From the NCBI GenBank assembly GCA_016292745.1, contig JAEDFO010000012.1, positions 1-46,417 on the forward strand: 46,417 nucleotides of DNA, in the 5' to 3' direction. A model generated the notes under the pieces. It was not told the origin of the DNA, ran no database searches, and saw nothing but the letters and a program-made list of their open reading frames with translations. The translations under genes and the position numbers were made by a program. Numbering within the stretch: position 1 is the first letter of the stretch; the number at the start of each line of letters is the position of its first letter. Shown here in pieces: positions 32,813 through 40,346 of this stretch. The stretch is from Muribaculaceae bacterium. GTDB taxonomy: Bacteria > Bacteroidota > Bacteroidia > Bacteroidales > Muribaculaceae.

Positions 32813-34197
32813 CCCTTCCTGCCGATTTCACTGCTCAGATGCAGCAGATTCTCGATGCCGATGAGGCTGCACGCCTGTTTGCAGCCTTGGGCGAAGAGCC
32901 GAAAGTGTCGGTACGCCGCAATACCTCGAAATGTGCACCCTTCAGTGCCGGCTCGGCTGTGGTGCCGTGGTGCCCGGATGGCAAATATCTTGTGTGCCGC
33001 GAAGCGTTCACCTTCGACCCACTGTTGCATGGCGGTGCATACTATGTGCAGGATGCCTCGTCGATGATTATCGCTACCATAGTGCGACGGCTCACTCAGG
33101 ACAGTGGCCCTGTGTGCTACCTCGACCTGTGTGCTGCCCCGGGGGGCAAGAGCACAGCTGCCATCGATGCGTTGCCGTCGCAGTCGCTTGTGGTGTGCAA
33201 CGAAATCATGAACAACCGCGCTCAGGTGCTCCGCGAGAACATCATTAAGTGGGGGTCGCCCTATTGCGTGGTCAGCAACAACGATTCGGCTGCAATTGCC
33301 CGTCTGGGTGCTTTTTTCGATATTATTGCTGCCGATGTACCGTGCAGCGGCGAGGGTATGTTCCGCAAGGACGACGAGGCGGTGTCGCAGTGGACTCCGG
33401 CGCTCGTTGAACAGTGTGCGGCACGCCAACGCGAGATTATAGACAACGCATGGAAGGCGCTGAAGCCTGGTGGATTCCTGATTTACAGCACTTGCACCTT
33501 CAACCGTGAGGAAAACGAGGAAATGATTGAGTATATAGTTGCCGGGCATCACGCTGAAAGTGTCGACTTGCATCTCGACAGCGATTTCGGCATCCGTCGA
33601 GGCATCGGTACTGCGTACCACTGCTATCGCTTTATGCCGCATATAACGGATGGCGAGGGGCTGTTCGTTGCAGTGCTGCGCAAATCGGCCGACGAACTGT
33701 CGATGCCTGCCGTGCGTGTTCAGGCTGCCAAGCCGCGCCGTGGCAACGAGCCTGCTGTCGACCGTTCAGTTGGTCGATGGCTTGTAAGACCCGACGATTT
33801 CCAGCTGTCAATGGTTTCCGACACTGTGGTTGCAATTCCGCGCATGTATTCCGGCGAAATTGCAGCTCTCGGTTCGACGTTGCGGGTTATTCATCGCGGC
33901 ATAGCCGTTGCCACTGCAAAGGGTCGCGACCTTGTGCCCACACAGTCGTTGGCGCTGAGTACAGCGTTGTCGGCATCGGCGTTTGAGCGCGTCGAGGTGC
34001 CTTACGAGACGGCCATAGCCTATCTGCGTGGCGAAAGCATCTGCATCGATGCACCTCGAGGCATAGTGGCGCTCACCTATCGTGGCACAGTTATTGGTTT
34101 TGTGAAAAACCTCGGCAACCGTGCAAATAACCTCTATCCGAAAGAGTGGCGCATCAAGAGTACCCATTTGCCCGATTCCATCCCCGAAGTGGTATAG
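32809..34197 (+). CDS. RsmF-type rRNA (cytosine-C5) methyltransferase, NOL1/NOP2/Sun family
   Basis: A 462-residue SAM-dependent RNA m5C methyltransferase. The SAM-binding motif DLCAAPGGKSTAAIDAL is near residue 107. The two catalytic cysteines of the family are seen in ADVPCSGEGMFRKDD (helps release) and YSTCTFNREENE (nucleophile). The C-terminal third, with VPYETAIAYLRGESICIDAP and GFVKNLGNRANNLYPKEWRI, resembles the RsmF tail with a PUA-like RNA-binding domain. The ATG overlaps the hisB stop (ATGA), placing a housekeeping modification gene under the his attenuator; translational coupling is expected. It converges with the cassette on the minus strand six bases away. Confidence 0.88.
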   Translation: MTLPADFTAQMQQILDADEAARLFAALGEEPKVSVRRNTSKCAPFSAGSAVVPWCPDGKYLVCREAFTFDPLLHGGAYYVQDASSMIIATIVRRLTQDSGPVCYLDLCAAPGGKSTAAIDALPSQSLVVCNEIMNNRAQVLRENIIKWGSPYCVVSNNDSAAIARLGAFFDIIAADVPCSGEGMFRKDDEAVSQWTPALVEQCAARQREIIDNAWKALKPGGFLIYSTCTFNREENEEMIEYIVAGHHAESVDLHLDSDFGIRRGIGTAYHCYRFMPHITDGEGLFVAVLRKSADELSMPAVRVQAAKPRRGNEPAVDRSVGRWLVRPDDFQLSMVSDTVVAIPRMYSGEIAALGSTLRVIHRGIAVATAKGRDLVPTQSLALSTALSASAFERVEVPYETAIAYLRGESICIDAPRGIVALTYRGTVIGFVKNLGNRANNLYPKEWRIKSTHLPDSIPEVV

Positions 34198-34203
34198 ATG
34201 CCA

Positions 34204-34623
34204 TTATCGGGCCAGCGAGGCAATAATCCTGCTGACTGCTTCGCGATATTTGCGTCGATGCGACTCAGCCAGAGCCCGGTTGCTTTCGGTGTCGTAGGCT
34301 TCGGCAAGGATGTACAGCGCAATGGCGTGCTCAATGGCTTTTCGCAGTGCCTCGATGTTTTGCGCTGAGCGTTGAGGCAGTTCTACCATCAGTTTGAACA
34401 CTTCATCGCGGTCGATGTCGAGTTCATAGCCAATCACGTATCCCATCATTGCCTGTGCAAGAGTGAAGAATCCATTGACGAAAATCACGTGGAGCAGTGC
34501 TTCGTTGTCGTCGTCGAAGATGTGCGGATGCTTCTGCTCGGCAGATGATGCCAATGCGCGCAAAGCGCTTTGGGCATATACCAGTTTCAGTGTCTCGTTG
34601 ATGTTGAATGCAAGTGTGTACAT
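34204..34623 (-). CDS. Hypothetical protein, third gene of the spanin-like cassette
   Basis: A 139-residue soluble, mostly helical protein (MYTLAFNINETLKLVYAQSA at the start, then FVNGFFTLAQAMMGYVIGYE and an Arg-rich helix at the end). I do not recognise it with confidence. Length and helical end fit small connector or chaperone proteins of phage tails, but this is only a resemblance. The start at 34623 is one base after the stop of the spanin-like gene; a start at 34653 would add ten residues and overlap that gene. No signal peptide or reliable membrane segment. It is last in the three-gene minus-strand operon and ends six bases from the rRNA methyltransferase stop. Confidence 0.7.
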   Translation of the reverse strand: MYTLAFNINETLKLVYAQSALRALASSAEQKHPHIFDDDNEALLHVIFVNGFFTLAQAMMGYVIGYELDIDRDEVFKLMVELPQRSAQNIEALRKAIEHAIALYILAEAYDTESNRALAESHRRKYREAVSRIIASLAR

Positions 34624-34624
34624 T

Positions 34625-35101
34625 TCAGTTTTTGTGGTGTGTGTAGTAGTCATAACAGATTAAGATAAAAGTTAGTAGAATGATAATTGCAGCGGCAGGA
34701 TTCCGTGGTGGAGTGTGGCTGCTTTGCTGCGAACTCGTTGATGTGGCATTTGCTGCGACGGTGTCGGATGTGTGCGTTCTGGTGGTATCGGATGCCGTTG
34801 AGGTGGTGTGCGATGCTGTGGCTGCATGGCTGTGCTTGGCAATTTGCCTCACCCGTGCTTTTGCCGGCTGTGGAGCAGAGTCGGCCGCGGGGTAGAGGTA
34901 TTCGATATCAACGATGGTGATGAAGGTGGAATCGTCCTTCAGCATCAGGGCTCTCGATTCGGAGGTGGAGGTGGAAATGGTGGCTGAATCGGAGCGCATC
35001 GATGCTGTGAAACTATCGGCCGACTGTGCGTTGCGGGTGGTGTGGCATGCCGCCAATGCGCTAACAGCGACGGCGAGCAGAGTGGCGGCGGCTTTCTTCA
35101 T
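34625..35101 (-). CDS. Lipoprotein with C-terminal transmembrane segment (u-spanin-like)
   Basis: A 158-residue protein with three parts. Residues 1-19 are a lipoprotein signal with lipobox ALAAC, so the N terminus should be lipid-anchored, probably in the outer membrane. Residues 20-130 are Ser/Thr/Ala/His-rich, low in predicted structure. Residues about 131-150 (AAIIILLTFILICY) form a transmembrane segment, followed by a short YTHHKN tail. An outer-membrane lipid at one end and an inner-membrane helix at the other is the topology of the unimolecular spanin of phage T1 (gp11), which fuses the two membranes in the last step of lysis. ATG at 35101 has the strongest ribosome site seen here (AGGAGG, 7 bases upstream). 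The gene overlaps its upstream neighbour by 41 bases. Function is inferred from topology only. Confidence 0.75.
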   Translation of the reverse strand: MKKAAATLLAVAVSALAACHTTRNAQSADSFTASMRSDSATISTSTSESRALMLKDDSTFITIVDIEYLYPAADSAPQPAKARVRQIAKHSHAATASHTTSTASDTTRTHTSDTVAANATSTSSQQSSHTPPRNPAAAIIILLTFILICYDYYTHHKN

Positions 35102-35483
35102 TGATAATCCTCCTTGCTTGGCTGTACGACAGAAAATAGCGTGAAGCACGGCTGCTCACCAGCACTTCGGTGAGAGCCTCGCTGATGGAGCGCGCTCGGC
35201 CCATCAGCATCAGGCGGGCCACTTTCGATGCAATCTCATACCACATTTGCTGCTTTACGGATAGGCGTCGGCCGCTCCGTTTGCTGCGGATTAGCCTCGA
35301 TGCCTGTCGGGCAGCATAGTCGAAGGTCACATAGTAGTGTGGCCGGCAATTGTTGAGCACATGCGTCAGCAGTTGGCGTTTGGTAAAAATCAGGTGCTTG
35401 TCGAACCACTCGTTTCGGGTTCGGTAGAAGTCGTTCCAAAGTGCGCGGTTGCGCAAGGTGGTCAGTTCGTGGTTATTTCTCAT
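35061..35483 (-). CDS. Basic hypothetical protein, first gene of the spanin-like cassette
   Basis: A 140-residue strongly basic protein, rich in Arg and Lys, without membrane segments. It contains NRALWNDFYRTRNEWFDKHL near the start, and ASRYFLSYSQARRIINEES near the end, a helix-turn-helix-like region. Together with the high charge this suggests nucleic-acid binding. I do not recognise the family. A promoter-like element lies 32 bases upstream, making this the first gene of the transcript; the last 41 bases overlap the spanin-like gene. Small basic DNA-binding proteins are common in phage packaging or regulation modules, which is why I consider a phage origin, but no terminase, portal or integrase is nearby. 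Confidence 0.7.
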   Translation of the reverse strand: MRNNHELTTLRNRALWNDFYRTRNEWFDKHLIFTKRQLLTHVLNNCRPHYYVTFDYAARQASRLIRSKRSGRRLSVKQQMWYEIASKVARLMLMGRARSISEALTEVLVSSRASRYFLSYSQARRIINEESRRHSARRRC

Positions 35484-35515
35484 AATTCAGATTAAGTTGT
35501 AATTGATTTTCTTTG

Positions 35516-35546
35516 CAAATATACAACCACAAATGGTAAAATGCAA
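35516..35546 (-). promoter_or_regulatory. Predicted promoter of the spanin-like cassette
   Basis: On the minus strand TTG (35544-35546), 20 bases, then TATATTTG (35516-35523) match the Bacteroidetes consensus exactly. The surrounding 90 bases are very AT-rich. Confidence 0.65.
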
Positions 35547-35606
35547 ATATTTTGTGATAAAATTACAATTTATATTTCCTCACTGATGGTAATGTTAGCC
35601 TATACC

Positions 35607-35780
35607 TTATTCATATAGATTTGATTCTTGGCATTCGATGGTGGAGAAAATGAATGGCAGTTGACGCCCGGTGTGCTTGGTATGGACGTTGCCGCTTTGC
35701 GGTGTGGCACCATCGTTGTAGTGGTTCCCTATCACCGGGAACAGCCTCACGTGGGAGTCGTGGCTGGTGGACATGTTCAT
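35607..35780 (-). other. Possible gene remnant in the 35.5-35.9 kb gap
   Basis: The 458 bases between the cassette and the TPR gene hold no convincing gene. A GC-richer island on the minus strand has a 57-codon ATG frame (MNMSTSHDSHVRLFPVIGNH and onward, ending ECQESNLYE) with a natural-looking residue mix, but a second frame is also open through it and there is no ribosome site. It may be the tail of a lost gene. A 70-codon plus-strand frame at 35767-35979 looks like chance. Confidence 0.2.
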
Positions 35781-35942
35781 CACGTCGGTGGATAGGCTTT
35801 TTTATGTTATATGTCGTATTATGAAGGGCGCACAGAGGAGAAAATATTGTTGGGTGTCCTTTACGAGGGAATTATATGGGTATGTGGCTGTTTTCGCAAT
35901 AATCCGGTGTTGCTTCGTGCTTAACTTTGCTGTCGGAAACAG

Positions 35943-36701
35943 TTATTGTTGGAGTTCTTTGATAATTGTGTTGAGGTAAGGCGTAGCACTTATCTGCTGT
36001 GCGCGGCTCAGCATTGCCAGCGCTTGGGCACGATAATCGGCAGCTTTATCGACACTCGACGATTCGGCAAGACTGCGGTAGTAATTGCCGAGAATCAGCA
36101 GGGTGTTGAGGTTGTTGGGGTCGAGCTCGAGAATACGGCGATATTGCGATTCGGCAGCGTCCATATCGGCCTTTAGGGTGTAGGCTTCGGCAAGGGCGGT
36201 GATGAATTCAATGTTGTCGGGCGTGGTTTCGAGCAGCATCTGCACGGTGGCAATGGTGCTGTCGGCATCGCGGCGGAATCGGTAGAATTCGAGCAATCGG
36301 ATATCCACAATTCGTTTCATCCACGGCTGTTGCTGGGCCACACGGTGCATGAAGTTGGAGTAGATGGTAGGATGCCCCAACAGAGTGGCCTGGTGGCGGA
36401 TGGTTGAGAACAGCGAGTCGAACGGCACTGCATTCTTGGCGGCACGTTCCATGAGCCGCACCTGAGTGGTGGTGTCGTTGCGCATGGCAGCTGTGACGAT
36501 GGCATACGAATAGGTTGCCGGTACATCGGGGCGTTGCGCCAGCATCAGCTCGTACATTGCCGCGGCGTTGGGCCATTCCTGGTAATTGTAGTAGCGTTGT
36601 GCCTTTACTGCAAGAGTGGAATAGCTGGTGTGCTGGGCATTTATGGCAATGCCGGCGAAAAGTGTAACGATGAGTGCGAGCAGAATGCGAAACGGTTTCA
36701 T
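35943..36701 (-). CDS. Periplasmic tetratricopeptide-repeat protein
   Basis: A 252-residue exported protein: a cleavable signal peptide (MKPFRILLALIVTLFAGIAI, ending NAQ) followed by TPR-like helix pairs. The clearest repeats are YYNYQEWPNAAAMYELMLAQ, IATVQMLLETTPDNIEFITA, and AAESQYRRILELDPNNLNTL, each with the small-residue and Pro spacing of TPRs. Such proteins act as adaptors in envelope complexes. It is the last gene of a minus-strand operon, 14 bases after the LD-carboxypeptidase gene, which suggests a link with peptidoglycan or envelope work. No partner is known to me. The start at 36701 was chosen because it begins the signal peptide. Confidence 0.82.
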   Translation of the reverse strand: MKPFRILLALIVTLFAGIAINAQHTSYSTLAVKAQRYYNYQEWPNAAAMYELMLAQRPDVPATYSYAIVTAAMRNDTTTQVRLMERAAKNAVPFDSLFSTIRHQATLLGHPTIYSNFMHRVAQQQPWMKRIVDIRLLEFYRFRRDADSTIATVQMLLETTPDNIEFITALAEAYTLKADMDAAESQYRRILELDPNNLNTLLILGNYYRSLAESSSVDKAADYRAQALAMLSRAQQISATPYLNTIIKELQQ

Positions 36702-36715
36702 GAGGCCGGAATGTG

Positions 36716-37615
36716 TTAGGTGAATTTTAGCGAGGTTCCGTTGCTGTCGACGCAAAGCTTTGCTTCGGCGCCTTCGATGATGGGAACATTCATGTCGACA
36801 TGTCCGATGGGGAAGTTGTATGCCACGGGATAGCTGTAATCGCTCACCATCGATTGTATCATATCGTACATGTTGCGGCTGTTGCGTTCGTCGTAGTGGT
36901 ATTCGGTGAATTGACCCACCACGAGTGCTTTCAGATTTGCCAGCACACCCGACAAACGGAGCTGATAGAGCATGCGCTCAATCTTGTATACTTCCTCGCC
37001 TATATCCTCAATGAACAGAATGGAGCCGGGCTTGATAAAACAGTGCTGCGAGCCGATGAGTCCACACATCACAGCCATGTTTCCGCCCACAATCTGCCCC
37101 TGTACCTTCCCGGGACGGTTATAGGGGTGTGCTGCAGTGGTGAATTCGGGCTTTTCTCCACGAAGTATGGCAAAGAGATGTCGAGTGCAAGGGTCGTCGG
37201 CGGGCATCAGCGCCAGATGCTTGCACATAGGTGCATGCAGACTGGCAATGCCATGGCTCACCATCAGCGAATGCAGCGCCGATATGTCGCTGAAGCCGAT
37301 AATCCACTTTGGGTCGGCTTCGATGAGCGGTGACAGCTCGTCGAGCAGGTGTACAGCGCCGTATCCGCCGCGTGAGCACATGATGGCGCGCACCGTTGGG
37401 TCGGCAAGTGCAGCCTTGAAGTCGGCCAGACGGTTGTCGATGCTACCGCTGAAGCTCCCTTCAGCGCCTTTTGCATGTGGCATCACCACCGGCTCGAAGC
37501 CGTAGCGCTCAATCACCGGCAGAGCATTGTCGATATATTCGTGGCGAATGCTGCTTGCCGGCGACAGTATGGCAATGCGGTCGCCTGGTGCAAGATGTCG
37601 TGGCGTGGTAATCAT
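36716..37615 (-). CDS. LD-carboxypeptidase (muramoyltetrapeptide carboxypeptidase, S66 family)
   Basis: A 299-residue LdcA-type serine peptidase that removes the terminal D-alanine from tetrapeptides of recycled cell-wall fragments in the cytoplasm; there is no signal peptide. Catalytic regions are recognisable: Ser in IIGFSDISALHS, Glu in LFIEDIGEEVYKIERML, and His in FPIGHVDMNVPI. The opening LAPGDRIAILSPASSIRHEY is typical of the family. The start codon overlaps the stop of the radical SAM gene by one base (TGATG), so the two are translationally coupled, and the TPR gene follows 14 bases downstream. Confidence 0.92.
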   Translation of the reverse strand: MITTPRHLAPGDRIAILSPASSIRHEYIDNALPVIERYGFEPVVMPHAKGAEGSFSGSIDNRLADFKAALADPTVRAIMCSRGGYGAVHLLDELSPLIEADPKWIIGFSDISALHSLMVSHGIASLHAPMCKHLALMPADDPCTRHLFAILRGEKPEFTTAAHPYNRPGKVQGQIVGGNMAVMCGLIGSQHCFIKPGSILFIEDIGEEVYKIERMLYQLRLSGVLANLKALVVGQFTEYHYDERNSRNMYDMIQSMVSDYSYPVAYNFPIGHVDMNVPIIEGAEAKLCVDSNGTSLKFT

Positions 37616-38391
37616 CAGTATGCGGTGGCCGTAATTCCGGCGGCTTTAATTCGTTCGGCAATGGCTTGCAGCTCCTCCTTCGGAACTTTCTCGAGGTGTT
37701 CCTCGGGGGTAGCGCGGTCAATGGAGTATATCATCACCTCTCGTGGACCGATGGACTTGTAAGCTTCGATGAGGGCATCCACCTCGGCCTCGGTGCTGTT
37801 GTCGATTCGCTGCCCGTCGTGCTCGCCGCGCACTATCATGGTTTGCACTATGCATTGCCCGGCAAACTGGCGCAGGTCGGCTATCAACCCCTCGACAGTT
37901 ACGTTCGGGTTGACGGGGCGGTTGATGGCAAACATGGTGTGGTTAACCGCCGAATCAAGCTTAACGATGTTGCCGTCAACCTTCTTCAGCGCCGCTGCTA
38001 CTTTGGCATTGAACGCAAAGGTGGAGTTGGTGAGCACATTCACCTTCACTTCGGGAAAGTAGCGGTCGCGCAGCTTAAGGGTATCGGCGATAATCTCGGC
38101 AAACTGTGGGTGCACTGTAGGCTCACCGTTGCCCGAGAAGGTGATTACATCGAGTGGCTCGCCACTCTCCTTGAGCGATTTCAGCTTTTCTGCCAGTTTG
38201 TGCTTCACTGTTGTTCGCGAAGGCACTCCGGCATGACCCTGGCCTTGGGCATTGTAGCCGGCTTCACAGTACAGACAGTCGAACGAGCAAATCTTGCCGT
38301 CGATAGGCGATAGGTTCACTCCCAGCGACGAACCCAGGCGGCGGCTGTGTATCGGACCGAAAACGGTCTCGTGGAATAGTATTGTTACCAT
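37615..38391 (-). CDS. Radical SAM protein (COG0731-like)
   Basis: A 258-residue radical SAM enzyme. The [4Fe-4S] cluster motif is CSFDCLYCEAG near residue 34, preceded by the subgroup signature FGPIHSRRLGSSLGVNL. FSGNGEPTVHPQF contains the SAM-binding GEPT, and NVLTNST follows. I place it in COG0731, a group that includes wyosine-type tRNA enzymes but whose many short bacterial members have unknown substrates; no SPASM or other accessory domain is present. The start at 38391 begins with MVTILFHETVFGP, the family N terminus, and has a promoter element about 20 bases upstream. It leads the operon with LD-carboxypeptidase and a TPR protein. Confidence 0.85.
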   Translation of the reverse strand: MVTILFHETVFGPIHSRRLGSSLGVNLSPIDGKICSFDCLYCEAGYNAQGQGHAGVPSRTTVKHKLAEKLKSLKESGEPLDVITFSGNGEPTVHPQFAEIIADTLKLRDRYFPEVKVNVLTNSTFAFNAKVAAALKKVDGNIVKLDSAVNHTMFAINRPVNPNVTVEGLIADLRQFAGQCIVQTMIVRGEHDGQRIDNSTEAEVDALIEAYKSIGPREVMIYSIDRATPEEHLEKVPKEELQAIAERIKAAGITATAY

Positions 38392-38409
38392 CGGTAATGT
38401 ATTTTTCAG

Positions 38410-38440
38410 CGAAGTTACAGCAATTAGTGGTGTAATGCAA
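38410..38440 (-). promoter_or_regulatory. Predicted promoter of the radical SAM operon
   Basis: On the minus strand TTG (38438-38440), 20 bases, then TAACTTCG (38410-38417), one base off the TAnnTTTG consensus. It is back to back with the promoter of the barrel gene. Confidence 0.5.
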
Positions 38441-38480
38441 GCAATTCGCTGCACTTTCAGCATCATTAACGCCCATTCTG

Positions 38481-38511
38481 TTTGCTTTGTCCGATATATT
38501 GAATATCTTTG
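38481..38511 (+). promoter_or_regulatory. Predicted promoter of the outer-membrane barrel gene
   Basis: TTTG at 38481-38484, 19 bases, then TATCTTTG at 38504-38511 match the consensus exactly; the start codon is at 38550. Confidence 0.65.
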
Positions 38512-38549
38512 GGGTGATATATTTACCAACACACTAATAAAAAATCAGT

Positions 38550-39062
38550 ATGAAGAGAATCAAGTTTATTATGGCAGTTGCAGCAATGTTGATTGCTTGC
38601 CTTTCAGTGAATGCACAGAGTGCTTGGGGAAACGGTGGCCCGACAAAGGGTTACAAAGGATTTGCCGACATTAGCTACGGCTTCGGATCGGGCGATTTCT
38701 CAATCGGCGATCATCTGTCGGCATCAACTACCCACGGTTATCAAATCAACAGTTATATCTTCGTCGGTGGAGGTCTCGCTATTGATTACTTGCTCGATGC
38801 CGAGGATGTTACCATTCCTATCTATGCTGCCGCTCGCGTTACTCTTCCTATGCGTATCACTCCGTATTTGGAAACTCGCATGGGTTATGCCGCTAACGCT
38901 GTCGACGGATTCTATTTGGCCGAGACAATCGGTGTGAGAGTGCCAATAACCGATCGCTTTGCTTTCAATGGAGGCCTCTCGATTGACAATTATCGTCTCG
39001 ACCTCGGACATGACCACAAATTTTCTACAGCTATTGCGCTGAAGGTGGGCATAGAATTCTAA
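38550..39062 (+). CDS. Small outer-membrane beta-barrel protein
   Basis: A 170-residue exported protein. The signal peptide ends at SVNAQS. The mature part consists of alternating polar/hydrophobic strands with Gly and aromatic girdles (YKGFADISYGFGSGDF, YIFVGGGLAIDYLL, ITPYLETRMGYAANA, FAFNGGLSIDNYRL) and ends in VGIEF, a C-terminal Phe as needed for insertion by the BAM complex. Eight strands fit the length. It resembles the many opacity/OmpW-like porin-family proteins of Bacteroidales with no proven role. It has its own consensus promoter and a hairpin terminator and appears monocistronic. Confidence 0.82.
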   Translation: MKRIKFIMAVAAMLIACLSVNAQSAWGNGGPTKGYKGFADISYGFGSGDFSIGDHLSASTTHGYQINSYIFVGGGLAIDYLLDAEDVTIPIYAAARVTLPMRITPYLETRMGYAANAVDGFYLAETIGVRVPITDRFAFNGGLSIDNYRLDLGHDHKFSTAIALKVGIEF

Positions 39063-39086
39063 TGAATTGTAGCTGAAAAAATGTGA

Positions 39087-39117
39087 GGGTGTATCAGTTC
39101 TGATGCACCCTTATATT
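39087..39117 (+). terminator. Terminator of the barrel gene
   Basis: An 11-bp stem with one G-U pair (GGGTGTATCAG at 39087-39097 with CTGATGCACCC at 39100-39110) is followed by the T-rich TTATATT. The apparent two-base loop means the innermost pairs open. Confidence 0.65.
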
Positions 39118-39122
39118 ATCTT

Positions 39123-39338
39123 ATGGCAATTGAACGGGCCGAGCATCGCCGTGCAATGATAATTGTCGTGGCGTTGGTGGTTTCAGTGGCTCTGGCGCTG
39201 AACCTGACAAGTAAAGAAATTGCGCTGATAACCAACCGCTCGGCACGTACGGTAGATACCATAAAGTATAGCCTGCGAAAGAAGATGCAGGTGGATGAGT
39301 CGATGCCAACGGTAGCTTATCTGCGCAAATTCTTGTAA
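39123..39338 (+). CDS. Orphan LuxR-type HTH fragment
   Basis: A 71-codon frame whose last 47 residues (LNLTSKEIALITNRSARTVD, then TIKYSLRKKMQ and VAYLRKFL) are the helix-turn-helix that ends many Bacteroidales sensor-type regulators with TPR and transmembrane parts. Normally several hundred residues precede this domain; here only about 24 residues lie before it, ending in VVSVALA. No sensor gene is upstream: the frame starts just after the barrel-gene terminator. I see either a 5'-truncated remnant of a larger regulator or a minimal HTH protein made from residual DNA. No promoter is visible, so a pseudogene is the more likely reading. It converges on the esterase gene, whose stop is nine bases away. 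Confidence 0.5.
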   Translation: MAIERAEHRRAMIIVVALVVSVALALNLTSKEIALITNRSARTVDTIKYSLRKKMQVDESMPTVAYLRKFL

Positions 39339-39347
39339 TAGGAGGCG

Positions 39348-40208
39348 CTATTTAATGTAGCGGCTGAAGAATTTCCACACCTCCTCGCCGGTGTTCATAT
39401 AATCGGTGAAATGGCAGTGAGGCGCACCGATAACCTTGTAGAGCCACACGTCGTTGTGGCTTTCGGGGTTGGAGTATCGGTATTGGATTATAGGACTGCC
39501 ACCTTTCATGCTCGGCACGGTGTCGATGTCGATTTTGCGGCAACGGTTCTTGGCTACCATATATCCGGTGGCGAGGTCAACCGGCATATATTCGCCCCAG
39601 CCGCCCTTGTTGTCGAGGTCGCCGTCCCATTCCGACACACGGTCCTCAGTGCCGTGGATTTCGAGCAACGGAACAGGTGCCGGTGCGTCGTACCAGTTGT
39701 AAATCCACACCATTGTGAGTCCTGCAAGCGATGCAAAGGCCTTGAATGTTTCCTGACCGCGGTATGCCATCAGATAGCACATGTCGCCGCCGTTCGACAT
39801 TCCGGTGAGGAATGTGTTTTCACGGCTAAGGTGATAGCGCTTCTGCACTGTGCGGGCGAGCTTGCACAATGCATCCATGTCGTCGACTTCCCAACCTTGC
39901 TGGGCGGGATAACCGACATTCCATCCAGGATGTCCGGTGGGGTCGAGCAGAGCCACCGGTATGCACACTGCAAACTTGTGGGCATCGGCAGCAGCGTTCA
40001 TCCACGAAGCGGTAGGCTTGCAGGGGTTGCCGTAGCCGTTGACTACAAATACCAGTGGCGCCCCGTCGGGAGTGCCTTCGGGAATATACATGTGGTAGGC
40101 GCGCATTGTGCCGTCTATACGTACCGAGTCGGTGAGTTGGCGCTGGGCGTTGATGGCTATTGCAGAGCAACAGGCCATAAGCAATAGGGTAAAAATCAGT
40201 CGTTTCAT
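39348..40208 (-). CDS. Secreted alpha/beta-hydrolase esterase (polyhydroxybutyrate depolymerase / CE1-like)
   Basis: A 286-residue exported hydrolase. The signal peptide ends at AINAQR. The alpha/beta-hydrolase core shows the oxyanion-side PLVFVVNGYGNP, the nucleophile elbow GMSNGGDM, the acid region LLEIHGTEDRVSEWDGD, and the catalytic His in GAPHCHFTD. LpqC / polyhydroxybutyrate depolymerase and feruloyl or acetyl-xylan esterases (CE1) share this pattern, so deacylation of a plant glycan or other ester is plausible. It is transcribed away from the thioredoxin-fold lipoprotein gene; the shared upstream region holds a TAAATTTG element at 40252-40259 on the minus strand. Substrate is not determined. 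Confidence 0.83.
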   Translation of the reverse strand: MKRLIFTLLLMACCSAIAINAQRQLTDSVRIDGTMRAYHMYIPEGTPDGAPLVFVVNGYGNPCKPTASWMNAAADAHKFAVCIPVALLDPTGHPGWNVGYPAQQGWEVDDMDALCKLARTVQKRYHLSRENTFLTGMSNGGDMCYLMAYRGQETFKAFASLAGLTMVWIYNWYDAPAPVPLLEIHGTEDRVSEWDGDLDNKGGWGEYMPVDLATGYMVAKNRCRKIDIDTVPSMKGGSPIIQYRYSNPESHNDVWLYKVIGAPHCHFTDYMNTGEEVWKFFSRYIK

Positions 40209-40251
40209 TGTTGTTATGGTATAGTGTTAATAGTGATATATGCTGACAATG

Positions 40252-40285
40252 CAAATTTACTTATTTCTTTACAATTTATCTACAA
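40252..40285 (-). promoter_or_regulatory. Predicted promoter of the esterase gene
   Basis: On the minus strand TAAATTTG (40252-40259) matches the -7 consensus; the best TTG (40283-40285) is 23 bases away, longer than usual. Confidence 0.4.
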
Positions 40286-40310
40286 TTATAGCAATTCCGA
40301 AAAAAATATC

Positions 40311-40318
40311 TACCTTTG
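40311..40318 (+). promoter_or_regulatory. Predicted -7 element of the thioredoxin-fold lipoprotein gene
   Basis: TACCTTTG fits TAnnTTTG; no TTG is found at the usual distance, so only the -7 element is claimed. The start codon is 28 bases downstream. Confidence 0.45.
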
Positions 40319-40346
40319 CGTAATTTCACAATAATTAAGCTCGTAT

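Noticed and set aside
35767..35979. 70-codon plus-strand frame in the gap before the TPR gene
   Set aside because: No ribosome site, no promoter, unnatural aromatic-rich composition, and it runs into the antisense of the TPR gene.
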